Positions 1 through 8,854 of a stretch of 64,000 bases of DNA are shown here, one piece after another; within the stretch, counting starts at the first letter, position 1, and each line of letters opens with the position of its first letter. The notes beneath the pieces are model-generated. The model was not told the DNA's origin. It worked only from the letters and a program-made list of their open reading frames with translations, and made no database searches. The position numbers and the translations under genes are program-made. The stretch comes from Dyadobacter sp. SG02 (GTDB lineage Bacteria > Bacteroidota > Bacteroidia > Cytophagales > Spirosomataceae): the NCBI RefSeq assembly GCF_900109045.1, contig NZ_FNYL01000002.1, positions 310,001-374,000 on the forward strand, in the 5' to 3' direction.

Positions 1-81
1 AGTAAAGTAGCTTCGGGCGTGCGGCAATGTTAAAAAATTGGTAAATATCGGCCGCGACCGGAGATTTTGCCCGCCGACGCA

Positions 82-89
82 TAATTTTG
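82..89 (+). promoter_or_regulatory. Candidate -7 promoter box for the first sigma-factor gene
   Basis: The octamer TAATTTTG fits the Bacteroidota -7 consensus TAnnTTTG and lies 35 bases before the GTG start at 124. No clear -33 TTG stands at the usual distance, so this rests on the -7 match alone. The rest of bases 1-123 shows no gene. Confidence 0.4.
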
Positions 90-123
90 CCGTCGAAGCT
101 TCTATTGTACTTGGTCGAAAGCC

Positions 124-678
124 GTGAAAAACGCCTCGGACAGCCAAATTTTCGGATTGATCATCAGCGAAGGCAATCTCGCCGCCTTTGCCGAGCTTTT
201 TGAGCGGTACTGGCAACAGCTCTATGTGAAGGCCTGTGCGCGCCTGGAAAACGAGGCGGATGCCAAGGATTGCGTACAGGACGTTTTCATGACGATCTGG
301 ACAAAACGAGACAGCCTGACCCTTCCCCTGTCGGTCGCCGGTTACCTGCATACCTGTGTCAAACACAAGGTTTATACGCTGTTCCGTGCTCGGATGACCG
401 ACCAGAGACACCTCGTTGCCTACACCCACGAAACGCAATACCACGAAGAGCCCGACCAGCATTCCCTGGGTTTCGAAGAGCTCGCGCTGCTGATCGAAAA
501 GGAGATCGCGTACATGCCCGAGCAGATGCGGAAAATCTACCTGCTGAGCCGTGAACAGCATTTATCCGGCGTCGAGATCGCCCGGCAGCTGGAACTTTCC
601 CACCAGACCGTCCGTAACCAGATCAGCCACGCCCTGCGGCGGATCCGGGACCGCATCGACCAGTATCGCAATACCTGA
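124..678 (+). CDS. ECF-type RNA polymerase sigma factor (SusC/FecR-linked)
   Basis: 184 aa, GTG start. Region 2 spans about residues 10-85 (acidic helix with DAKDCVQDVF, then IWTKRD) and region 4 about 120-175 with a helix-turn-helix ending in SHQTVRNQISHALRRIR. This is the short two-domain ECF form. A fecR gene follows 68 bases downstream and then an STN-domain SusC, the arrangement in which an outer-membrane receptor signals through FecR to release the sigma factor. By family knowledge it should transcribe the susCD genes downstream. The start is uncertain: it is GTG and no ATG lies nearby, but region 2 is complete from here. Confidence 0.88.
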   Translation: MKNASDSQIFGLIISEGNLAAFAELFERYWQQLYVKACARLENEADAKDCVQDVFMTIWTKRDSLTLPLSVAGYLHTCVKHKVYTLFRARMTDQRHLVAYTHETQYHEEPDQHSLGFEELALLIEKEIAYMPEQMRKIYLLSREQHLSGVEIARQLELSHQTVRNQISHALRRIRDRIDQYRNT

Positions 679-746
679 AATTTTTTTTCAAATCCACCCG
701 GTACATCCGCCGTTCGGCTTAGTCTTGGAATAAACAAGGCACAAAG

Positions 747-1763
747 GTGAACAGGCAACGACTGGCTTTTTTACTTGAAAAACAACAACACGGGACCTGC
801 ACGGACGAAGAGCTTGCCGAGCTGGAAACATGGTACCACTCCTTCGCCCCGAGGGAGCGTGACATTGAAATGGAGCTGGAAAACGAACCGGCTACGGCTT
901 CCCGCATTGAAAGCGATCTCCGAGGCATATTACCTGGTGTTTCCAAATACAGTGACAAAACAACCCTTCCGCAGCCATCACGTCTTTGGCCGTTGCGCCG
1001 GGTGAGCGTGGTAGCGGCGGTGTTCCTGGCGTTGCTGGTGGCGGGCGGCGTCTGGTGGAAGCAGCGCAGGCCTGCCGAAAGCGCATATGTCGTATTGGCC
1101 ACGAAACAAAATCAGTTGTCGAAAGTAATGCTGCCCGATAGCTCCGAGGTGTGGGTGAAGGCAGGCAGTACATTGAAATACCTCAAAAACTTCGAAAGCG
1201 GTACGCGGGACGTCTATCTGGATGGCGAGGCATTTTTCGACGTCGCCCACGACGCTTCCAAACCTTTCGTCGTGCATACGGCCGATCTCAGGATCAAGGT
1301 GTTGGGTACGACATTCAATGTGAAATCCTATCCGTCCGACAAGACGGCTGAGGCCACGCTGGTGAAGGGAAAAGTAATGATCGAGAAAAACCTCGCACCC
1401 GGGCCCGGGCCGGTGATCCTTGCCCCGAACCAGCGCGCAACCTATTCACGGGAGGCCAGGACGGTGACTGTCAGCTCCGTCGCGGATGCGCGGGAGATCA
1501 AGGCACTGGACCTCGCCACGCGCGAGCGCGAGAGCATGGTGTTCGATGCGGTACCTTTTACCGAAGTACTCACAAGGCTGGAAAACAGGTTCGAGGTGAA
1601 AGTCCATATCGCCGACCGCCAGGGCCTGAGTTGCCTTTTTACGGCGGATTTCGAGCAGGAAGGGCTGGCGGAGATCTTCGACCTCATTGCCGTTTCACAT
1701 AATGTCACCTATCGCATCAAGGGTAATGATGTGTATATCAATGGAAATATCTGTGCCAATTAA
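747..1763 (+). CDS. FecR family anti-sigma factor
   Basis: 338 aa from a GTG codon. A short N-terminal cytoplasmic segment (about 1-80, the part expected to hold the sigma factor) precedes one membrane helix at about 88-107 (AAVFLALLVAGGVWW). The periplasmic FecR domain follows at about 120-215 (LPDSSEVWVKAGSTLKY, DVYLDGEAFFDVAHD, VLGTTFNVKSY), then a DUF4974-type domain at about 255-330 ending in VYINGNICAN. The order and length are standard for Bacteroidota FecR. Its periplasmic part should contact the STN domain of the SusC encoded next. Co-transcription with the sigma gene is likely from the 68-base spacing. Confidence 0.9.
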   Translation: MNRQRLAFLLEKQQHGTCTDEELAELETWYHSFAPRERDIEMELENEPATASRIESDLRGILPGVSKYSDKTTLPQPSRLWPLRRVSVVAAVFLALLVAGGVWWKQRRPAESAYVVLATKQNQLSKVMLPDSSEVWVKAGSTLKYLKNFESGTRDVYLDGEAFFDVAHDASKPFVVHTADLRIKVLGTTFNVKSYPSDKTAEATLVKGKVMIEKNLAPGPGPVILAPNQRATYSREARTVTVSSVADAREIKALDLATRERESMVFDAVPFTEVLTRLENRFEVKVHIADRQGLSCLFTADFEQEGLAEIFDLIAVSHNVTYRIKGNDVYINGNICAN

Positions 1764-1808
1764 GCAACCCAGGACCCACTTATGAAAAACTGACGACCCG
1801 AAAGAAAA

Positions 1809-1841
1809 AACGCCTGAAGTGCAGCGAACACTCCGGGCGTT
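1809..1841. other. Hairpin between fecR and susC
   Basis: A 13-base stem (one A-C mismatch and one wobble pair) with a 7-base loop lies in the 142-base gap between fecR and susC. The run of T that would make it a terminator is on the minus-strand side, where no gene reads toward it. On the plus strand it may act as an attenuator or mRNA-processing hairpin that separates regulatory from structural gene expression. That role is inference. Confidence 0.45.
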
Positions 1842-1905
1842 AAAAGCGATGCCGGGAGTGGCGATCGCTTTCTTGAGATGTTTTATCTAAAAAACTTTTG
1901 AAAGT

Positions 1906-4900
1906 ATGAAAAAAACTCGACACCCGAGCGAGCAGGGGAGCTTTTGCCCATTACTTCCGGGACTCAAACCCCTGTTAAACCCGTTACACCGGTCCATGTT
2001 GACATTCGTGTTCCTATTTTTCGGTTCGCTTTTCCAGGTCCAGGCTGGTCCGGGAAGTACGCAGCCGCAAATATCCATCCTTAAAAACAGCATTGCGATC
2101 AAAGACCTCCTGAAACAGGTCGAGGAGCAGAGCCAGTACCGTTTCATCTACAACCACGCCCGCGTAAACGTTTCCGAGAAAGTAAACGTGAACATCAAAG
2201 GCGTATCCGTCCCGCGTGCGCTCGACGAGATTTTCCGCAATACCGACATCGGCTACAAAATTACCGGCCGGCAGATATTGCTGTACAAACGCATGCGCAT
2301 CCGCCTCGACTCGGTGTCGATGGAAAACCACCGTAACATTGTCACCGACATTGCCTCAACCGTTTTCGCGGTTTCGGGAAAGGTAACCGGCAAAGGCGGC
2401 GAGCCCATTCCCGGCGTGAACGTCGTTTTGAAAGGGACCAATACGGGTACCTCCACCAATGCGGACGGCCTTTTCTCGCTCACGATTCCCAATGGCAACG
2501 GTACCCTCACTTTTTCCTTCATCGGCTACGATACCCGGGAAGTTCCGATAAATGACCGCTCGGTAGTGGATGTGGTTTTGAATGAAAACAACCAGGCGCT
2601 CAACGAAGTGGTGGTAGTAGGTTATGGTACGCAAAAGAAGGTCAACCTGACGGGCGCATTATCGACCCTCGATATGAGTGTAAAGGAAAACACGCCGGTG
2701 ACCAACACCAGCCAGGCACTGCACGGTTTATCGGGACTTTGGGTAAACCAGTCGGGTTCCAAACCGGGGGCAGACAATGCGACGATTCGTATCCGGGGTG
2801 TCGGTACGACCAACAACAGCAACCCGCTTGTGCTGGTGAACGGCGTGGAGTACGATATGAACATGGTCAACCCCAATGACATCGAAACAATTACCGTGTT
2901 GAAAGACGCTTCCGCGGCCATTTACGGCTCGCGTGCGGCCAACGGCGTAATACTCATTACCACTAAGGCGGGCAAGGAGGGCAAGACGCAGATCAACTAC
3001 AATTTTTCATTCGGTTTCCAAAGCCCTACCCGCATGCCCGACGTCGTGTGGGACCCTATTCAGTATATGCAGCTGAAAAACCAGGCATTGCGCAACGAGG
3101 GTAAAACCGTCGTGGATTACTCCGACGCGCAGATCGACCAGTACCAGAAGGGCATGGCTACCAACCCATATGCCTACCCGAATATCAACTGGTTTGACCT
3201 CGTGACGCGCGATGGTAAACTCAATCAGCACCATTTGCAGTTCTCGGGCGGATCGGACAGGCTCACTTACAGCCTCGCGCTGGGCTATATGAACCAGCAA
3301 GGCGTGCTCATTGCCAACGACAAGGCCGACCGCTATTCGCTGGACCTCAACCTCTCGGCCAAAGTCACGAAAAACCTGCGGGTAGGGGCGAACCTCATCG
3401 GCAATTACCGCACCTCACAGGAGCCTGTCGACGGGACTTCTTCGTATTTCGGTTCATTAATGCGCGTGCTGCCCATTTTTACGCCTTATGTGGAGGATGG
3501 CCGCTACGGGAATGTGGTGTTCCGCACGCCGGGGCGTAATTCCATTGAAAACCCGATGAAGCTCATCAAGGAAGGCGATCGCAAATATGGTGTGCAGCGC
3601 CTACTCGCCAAACTTTACGCGGAATATCAGCTGCCCCACAATTTGAAATACAATATCAACTTCGGTTTCGACAAACTCGACAGCCTGGAAAGAAGGTTCA
3701 ACTCGCGTGTGAATACTTACGATCCGCTTACGCTCGCGGCCATGACCTACGGGAACCCGGTTGCCTACAATTCCAGTGCGAACGCCGTCAACCTGACATT
3801 CTATCAGACGCTTTCCTGGGAGCAGACCCTCGCGCAGCACCATACCCTTTCGGCGATGATAGGGCAGAGCTACAATGATTTTGACCGCGGGCGGTTCAGT
3901 TCGAGCATCGAAAGCACGCCGGGCAGCACGTTGACCGACATTGGTTCGGGATCGCTGAACCCCGCTGTGGCAGGCAACGTCACGCGCGACAGGCTGGCGT
4001 CGTATTTCGGCAGGGTCAATTATGCATTTAAAGAGAAATACCTGCTCGAAGCGGTGCTGCGTTACGACGGCTCCTCGCGCTTCGCCTCGGGTAAGCGCTG
4101 GGGGCTTTTCCCTGGGATTTCCGGAGGCTGGCGTATCGATCAGGAGCGTTTCTTTCAGGCACGATTCGTCAATTTACTGAAACTGCGGGCTTCATGGGGT
4201 AAGCTGGGTAACCAGGCGGTGCCGTTGTACAGCTACCTCAATGTAGTGGCCCTGGGCGGCGACTATTCCTTCGGCGGGGTAATCCAGCCGGGTGCGGCCA
4301 CGACCACCTACAACGACCCCGGCATTACCTGGGAAACAACGACCAACTACAATGCCGGGATCGATTTCGAAGGCTGGAACGGGAAACTCGGCGCGGAACT
4401 CGACCTGTTTCGCCGCCAGACCACCGGCATTCTCCGCCAGGTAGCTATCCCGTCGCAGGTAGGCGCATTGGGCGGGCCGCAGCGTAATATCGGAGCTGTC
4501 GACAACAGCGGTTTCGAGCTCTCGCTCAGCCACCGCAACCGCATCGGCCATTTCCGCTACGAGCTGCGGGCGAGTGGAAGCTATGTGAAAAACGAAGTGA
4601 AAGACCTGCGCGGCGAAACGGTGATCAGCGACCGCCGTATCCTCAAAGAAGGCGCGCCGATCGACGCCTATTACCTCTACCAGGCCGACGGCATTTACCA
4701 GACACAGGAAGAGGTCAAAAACAGCGCGACCGTGAGTAGCGCCGTGAAGCCGGGCTATTTGAAATACAAAGACGTGAATGGCGACGGTAAGATCAATGGC
4801 GACGACCGCGTGGTAACCGGTTCGTCTATCCCGAAATGGACTTACAGCTTCGTGGTCAACTTGTCGTACAAACGCCTCAGCCTGAACACCTTCTTGCAGG

Positions 4901-5313
4901 GCGTGCAGGGTATCAGCATTTACCCGACGGCTAACCTGGCTTATCCGGTGAACAATGGTGCCGGCCTGACCAGGGAATGGGCGACCGACTCCTGGACGCC
5001 GCAGAACACCGGTGCCCGCCTGCCGATCCTGACCACGCCGCAGGGCGCTTCGGAAAACTACCAGAATTCGACTTTCTGGCTCCGCGACGCTTCCTACCTC
5101 CGCGTGCAGAACGTGCAGCTGAGCTACGCATTCCCCGATCAGTGGCTTAGCAAGGCGAAAGTCAGCAAGCTGAACCTGTTCTTTAACCTTCAAAACTTTT
5201 TCACTTTCTCGAAGTACAAAGACTCCGATCCCGAGCGGAATATCAAGCAGGATACCCTGTACGATTATCCCTTGCTGAAAACACTGAGTTTTGGTCTGAG
5301 CGCTTCATTCTGA
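1906..5313 (+). CDS. SusC/RagA TonB-linked outer membrane transporter with STN domain
   Basis: 1135 aa. An N-terminal export signal (about 20-48, FVFLFFGSLFQVQAG) is followed by an STN signalling domain (about 60-115, KDLLKQVEEQSQYRFIY), a carboxypeptidase-like beta-sandwich (about 150-225, VSGKVTGKGGEPIPGVNVVLKG), the SusC box LNEVVVVGYGTQKK, a plug with VLKDASAAIYGSRAANGVI, and a long beta-barrel ending in an aromatic strand (LSFGLSASF). STN-bearing SusC proteins import oligosaccharides and also signal to a FecR partner, which matches the two genes upstream. Only one base separates it from susD. Substrate cannot be read from sequence. Confidence 0.95.
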   Translation: MKKTRHPSEQGSFCPLLPGLKPLLNPLHRSMLTFVFLFFGSLFQVQAGPGSTQPQISILKNSIAIKDLLKQVEEQSQYRFIYNHARVNVSEKVNVNIKGVSVPRALDEIFRNTDIGYKITGRQILLYKRMRIRLDSVSMENHRNIVTDIASTVFAVSGKVTGKGGEPIPGVNVVLKGTNTGTSTNADGLFSLTIPNGNGTLTFSFIGYDTREVPINDRSVVDVVLNENNQALNEVVVVGYGTQKKVNLTGALSTLDMSVKENTPVTNTSQALHGLSGLWVNQSGSKPGADNATIRIRGVGTTNNSNPLVLVNGVEYDMNMVNPNDIETITVLKDASAAIYGSRAANGVILITTKAGKEGKTQINYNFSFGFQSPTRMPDVVWDPIQYMQLKNQALRNEGKTVVDYSDAQIDQYQKGMATNPYAYPNINWFDLVTRDGKLNQHHLQFSGGSDRLTYSLALGYMNQQGVLIANDKADRYSLDLNLSAKVTKNLRVGANLIGNYRTSQEPVDGTSSYFGSLMRVLPIFTPYVEDGRYGNVVFRTPGRNSIENPMKLIKEGDRKYGVQRLLAKLYAEYQLPHNLKYNINFGFDKLDSLERRFNSRVNTYDPLTLAAMTYGNPVAYNSSANAVNLTFYQTLSWEQTLAQHHTLSAMIGQSYNDFDRGRFSSSIESTPGSTLTDIGSGSLNPAVAGNVTRDRLASYFGRVNYAFKEKYLLEAVLRYDGSSRFASGKRWGLFPGISGGWRIDQERFFQARFVNLLKLRASWGKLGNQAVPLYSYLNVVALGGDYSFGGVIQPGAATTTYNDPGITWETTTNYNAGIDFEGWNGKLGAELDLFRRQTTGILRQVAIPSQVGALGGPQRNIGAVDNSGFELSLSHRNRIGHFRYELRASGSYVKNEVKDLRGETVISDRRILKEGAPIDAYYLYQADGIYQTQEEVKNSATVSSAVKPGYLKYKDVNGDGKINGDDRVVTGSSIPKWTYSFVVNLSYKRLSLNTFLQGVQGISIYPTANLAYPVNNGAGLTREWATDSWTPQNTGARLPILTTPQGASENYQNSTFWLRDASYLRVQNVQLSYAFPDQWLSKAKVSKLNLFFNLQNFFTFSKYKDSDPERNIKQDTLYDYPLLKTLSFGLSASF

Positions 5314-5314
5314 T

Positions 5315-6880
5315 ATGCCTATGAAAACCCTGAAAAATATACTCTGCATTGCATTGGGTATGCTGCTGCTGGCCGGCTGCGGCAACAGTATCCTCGATAC
5401 GCAACCCAACGACCGCTATTCGCAGGAAACCTTCTGGACCTCCGAGTCCAATGCGATGATGGGCCTGAATGGCTGCTACTCGGTTTTGCGCACGGCGGGC
5501 GCGTTCGGAGGTACGGCAACGCCTTTGTGGGAGGAAACCGCGACGCCTAATGCCTACAATTACGACAACTCCGGCGGATGGAACGTGATCGCTTCCGGGA
5601 CGCAAACGGCCACGAACTCTGCCATTATTACGTCCCGCTGGGACGACAGCTACCGTGCCATCGGCCGTTGCAATACCTTGCTGGCGCGTATCGACCCCAT
5701 TCAGATGGCCGAGGCTACGAAGGGCCGTATGAAAGCCGAAGCAATGTTCCTCCGTGCGCTTTTTTATACCAATCTTGAAATGTATTACGGCGGCGTTCCC
5801 CTGATCCTCGACGAGCCCGATCCCGCCGCACAGGCGTCGCTCCCGCGTAATACGCGCGACGAAGTGGTGGCGCAGGTTTTGAAAGACCTCGATGCCGCCG
5901 CAGCCATATTACCGGTGAAATATACCGTGGCCGGGGACGTGGGCCGGGCTACCAAAGGCGCTGCCCTCGCATTGAAAGCCCGCGTGTTGCTCTTCGAAGC
6001 CAGTCCGCTGAACAACGCTTCGGGCGATAAGGCCAAATGGAAACAGGCCGCGGACGCCGCCAAAGCGGTCATGGACCTCGCCGGTACCGGTTACGGATTG
6101 TTTGCGGATTACCGCAAGCTTTTCCTGCCACAAAACGACAATAGCGTGGAATCGATTTTCGATGTGCAGTATATTACGCCGCAGCAGGGCAGCTCGTTCG
6201 ACCTGATCGGTCGACAGTACAACACCAATGCCCCCGTGCGCGACCTGATCGACGTCTACCAGATGAAGGACGGCCTGCCGATCGCGACTTCGCCATTGTA
6301 CGATCCGGCAAAACCTTATGAAAACCGTGACCCGCGTATGTACCAGACGATCGTGTACCCCGGCGATACTTTCCAGGGCGAGCTCGTGACGCCTGCACGC
6401 TTCGTCGTGACGGGTTATGGCACCAAGAAATACACCGTTTACGACAAGGAGGCCAACAGCAACAATATCCAGGGCGACCGCTCGGAGATCAACTACATGG
6501 TGATCCGCTTCGCCGATGTGCTGCTCATGTACGCCGAAGCGCAGAACGAGGCTTCCGGGCCGGACGCGTCGGTGTATGAGGCCGTGAACCGTATCCGCAC
6601 CCGCGCCGGAATGCCGGTGATCGCCAGCGGCAAAACCCAGGCGGAGCTCCGCGACATTATCCGCCTCGAACGCCGCATCGAGCTGGCGCAGGAAGGTTTT
6701 TATTACAATGACATCCGTCGCTGGAAAACGGCCGAGAAAGTGCTCAATGCACCGATCCTGACTTACGACAACAAGACGATCATGACGCGGACGTTCAACC
6801 CGGCCCGCGATTACTGGTGGCCGATCCCCGACGTGCAGCGCGACCGCAACCCGGCGCTCGATCAGAATGCGGGTTATTAA
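5315..6880 (+). CDS. RagB/SusD family nutrient-binding lipoprotein
   Basis: 521 aa, or 519 if the second ATG at 5321 is used. A lipoprotein signal ends in the lipobox LLAGC at about residue 22. The SusD-like N-terminal part (QPNDRYSQETFW, NAMMGLNGCYSVLR) and the TPR-like helices (AEAMFLRALFYTNLEMYYGGVPLIL) are typical, and the C-terminus has the usual RRIELAQEGFYYNDIRRWK block and the terminal NPALDQNAGY. It is the surface lipoprotein that caps the SusC barrel encoded one base upstream. Translation is probably coupled to susC. A terminator follows at 6892. Confidence 0.94.
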   Translation: MPMKTLKNILCIALGMLLLAGCGNSILDTQPNDRYSQETFWTSESNAMMGLNGCYSVLRTAGAFGGTATPLWEETATPNAYNYDNSGGWNVIASGTQTATNSAIITSRWDDSYRAIGRCNTLLARIDPIQMAEATKGRMKAEAMFLRALFYTNLEMYYGGVPLILDEPDPAAQASLPRNTRDEVVAQVLKDLDAAAAILPVKYTVAGDVGRATKGAALALKARVLLFEASPLNNASGDKAKWKQAADAAKAVMDLAGTGYGLFADYRKLFLPQNDNSVESIFDVQYITPQQGSSFDLIGRQYNTNAPVRDLIDVYQMKDGLPIATSPLYDPAKPYENRDPRMYQTIVYPGDTFQGELVTPARFVVTGYGTKKYTVYDKEANSNNIQGDRSEINYMVIRFADVLLMYAEAQNEASGPDASVYEAVNRIRTRAGMPVIASGKTQAELRDIIRLERRIELAQEGFYYNDIRRWKTAEKVLNAPILTYDNKTIMTRTFNPARDYWWPIPDVQRDRNPALDQNAGY

Positions 6881-6891
6881 TCTTCACAAAG

Positions 6892-6930
6892 GCCGGAAAT
6901 GCAGTAGCTTTTCCGGCTGTTTTTATTTTA
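6892..6930 (+). terminator. Rho-independent terminator after susD
   Basis: An 8-base perfect stem (GCCGGAAA/TTTCCGGC) with a 10-base loop is followed by a T-rich run. It ends the sigma-fecR-susCD unit. The gene at 6951 is reached by read-through or by its own promoter. Confidence 0.7.
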
Positions 6931-6950
6931 ATACTAATCCAAAATCCCTT

Positions 6951-7847
6951 ATGAAACATTTCAGAACCGCCCGGAAGCTTGCATGGCCGACACTTTTACT
7001 GTTCATGCTGAACCCGGCATTCGCCCAATCTAAAAAGCAGTTCCTGGTATGCGGCGACAGCAAGGTGCTGATGGTGGATTATAACCAGTCCAAAGACAGC
7101 ATTCCTGCCGTGGTGTGGCAATGGGACGCCCATGAGGCCATGGACCTGCCCGAGCAGTTCCGTACCAAAATGTTCAACACGATGGATGATTGCAAATCCA
7201 TCCGCGGCGGCAAGCAATTGCTCGTCTCCTCGTCCGGCGGGGCCATCGCCATTGTGAATGTGCAGGACAAAAAAGTGCTTTTCCATGCTGCCGTGCCCAA
7301 TTCGCATTCCATCGCATTGCTTCCCGGAGACCTGGTGGCGGCTGCCGCATCGACGAACAAAACAGGTAATAAAATCATGCTTTTCAGCCTCAGTCAACCC
7401 GGGAAGGTATTGTGGACGGACAGTCTCTATTCCGCACACGGCCTGGTTTGGAATGAAAAACGCAAAAGCCTGTTCGCATTGGGTTACGACGTGCTCCGTG
7501 AATATAAGGTCGATTCGAAAAGCAGCCTTCGCATGGTGGCAAGCTGGAAAATCCCCGGCATCGGTGGCCACGAATTGCAGCCTGCGGGCGATACCGGCAA
7601 CTTGTTTGTCACCGAGCACCACGGTTCCTGGCTGTTCGATATCGCGGACGGTCAGTTTAAAAAAATTACCGGCTTCCCCGATGCCGAAAACATCAAGAGC
7701 CTTGGCCGCGACGCTTCGGGGCAGTACATTTATACCATTCCCGAAGAGAGCTGGTGGACATTCCACGTCAAATTCCACGAGCCCGCGCGCGTATTCGCAT
7801 TCCCGGGTATGCACGTATACAAGGCCCGGTGGTATTCGCAGGATTAG
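6951..7847 (+). CDS. Secreted DUF6528-like protein (likely beta-propeller)
   Basis: 298 aa from the ATG at 6951. The same frame is open back to 6867, but that stretch overlaps the end of susD and the terminator, while 6951 gives a clean signal peptide (KLAWPTLLLFMLNPAFAQ). The mature part starts QFLVCGDSKVLMVDYN and has repeated short beta-strand blocks with recurrent H and W residues (VVWQWDAHEA, SHSIALLPGDLV, HGLVWNEKRKSLF, GGHELQPAGD, HHGSWLFDI), suggesting a periplasmic beta-propeller. DUF6528-type proteins often sit beside SusCD genes; the catalytic or binding role is unknown. Probably part of the same uptake locus. Confidence 0.75.
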   Translation: MKHFRTARKLAWPTLLLFMLNPAFAQSKKQFLVCGDSKVLMVDYNQSKDSIPAVVWQWDAHEAMDLPEQFRTKMFNTMDDCKSIRGGKQLLVSSSGGAIAIVNVQDKKVLFHAAVPNSHSIALLPGDLVAAAASTNKTGNKIMLFSLSQPGKVLWTDSLYSAHGLVWNEKRKSLFALGYDVLREYKVDSKSSLRMVASWKIPGIGGHELQPAGDTGNLFVTEHHGSWLFDIADGQFKKITGFPDAENIKSLGRDASGQYIYTIPEESWWTFHVKFHEPARVFAFPGMHVYKARWYSQD

Positions 7848-7988
7848 TTAAAAACACCGTGTTATCCGAGAGCAACGGGAGGAATTCATGGTCGGAAGGA
7901 AGTTTCTTCCATTTTTAGGGGAAAATCTTCATTTACTGTTGATGTCGGCATTTCTAAGTTCGCACCGTAATTAAACGACTTGATTGAG

Positions 7989-8816
7989 ATGATTTTGAAA
8001 CACTCAGATTCCAGGACGGGCGGGCAGGTTGTTTTCGTTCAGGACGAGCCTGATTTTCAGCAGACCAGAAAACAGGCCAGGAGATACTTTACCCTTTGTA
8101 TAAACCGGGGAGAAAGCCAGACAGCGACTATTGATGGAATCGCCTACCCATTTCCTTCGCGGAGTATCCTTCCGTTGTTTTCCCATGAGTCGTTTGCGTT
8201 CGAGCATTCGGGTGAAATTATCGCATGGCAGTATAACCGCGATTTTTATTGCATCATCGACCACGACAGCGAAGTGGGGTGCGCGGGGTTCCTGTTTTTC
8301 GGGTCATTCGGGAACTTGTTCATCATGCTGGACGAGGAACGGTGGGACAAAATTGAACTGCTGAGGCGCATTTTCATAGAAGAGCTGAAAACAAACGACG
8401 GAATCCAAACGGATATGCTCCGTTTACTGCTCAAACGTCTCATCATCATAGCAACACGCCTCGGGAAGAAACAGTATGCCAACCAATTGCCGGATACGCG
8501 ATTTCACCTGATCAGACAATATAATATTCTTGTCGAGAAGCATTTCAAAGAAGAACACGAAGTGCAGTTTTACGCGGCTGAACTCCACAAATCTCCCAAA
8601 ACGATATCCAATCTGTTTGCCCGCTCCGGGCAGAGGGCACCGCTCCGGATTATCCATGACCGGATAATCCTCGAAGCGAAAAAGCTCATACTCTACACAG
8701 ACAAATCTTCGAAGGAAATTGCCCATGCGCTGGGATTCGAAGATGCAGGGCATTTTAGTCATTTTTTTAAGAATGTGACCGGCCAGAGCATCACCTCCTT
8801 ACGAAAAGATAAGTAG
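7989..8816 (+). CDS. AraC family transcriptional regulator
   Basis: 275 aa from the ATG at 7989; a TTG three codons earlier (7980) is the alternative. The N-terminal half looks like a cupin-type sensor domain (RYFTLCINRGESQTATIDG, SILPLFSHESFAFEHSGE). The C-terminal 90 residues hold the two AraC helix-turn-helices (YAAELHKSPKTISNLFARSG; KEIAHALGFEDAGHFSHFFKNVTG). It lies 38 bases upstream of the actF-like gene on the same strand, so that gene is the likeliest target or operon partner. Confidence 0.87.
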   Translation: MILKHSDSRTGGQVVFVQDEPDFQQTRKQARRYFTLCINRGESQTATIDGIAYPFPSRSILPLFSHESFAFEHSGEIIAWQYNRDFYCIIDHDSEVGCAGFLFFGSFGNLFIMLDEERWDKIELLRRIFIEELKTNDGIQTDMLRLLLKRLIIIATRLGKKQYANQLPDTRFHLIRQYNILVEKHFKEEHEVQFYAAELHKSPKTISNLFARSGQRAPLRIIHDRIILEAKKLILYTDKSSKEIAHALGFEDAGHFSHFFKNVTGQSITSLRKDK

Positions 8817-8854
8817 CGAATAGCGTCCCGAAAATTTCAAACAATATCTACATA

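Noticed and set aside
4192..5193. Long minus-strand open frame inside the first susC
   Set aside because: It is antisense to clear SusC coding sequence; its protein shows no family feature and arises from the G/C-rich third codon positions.
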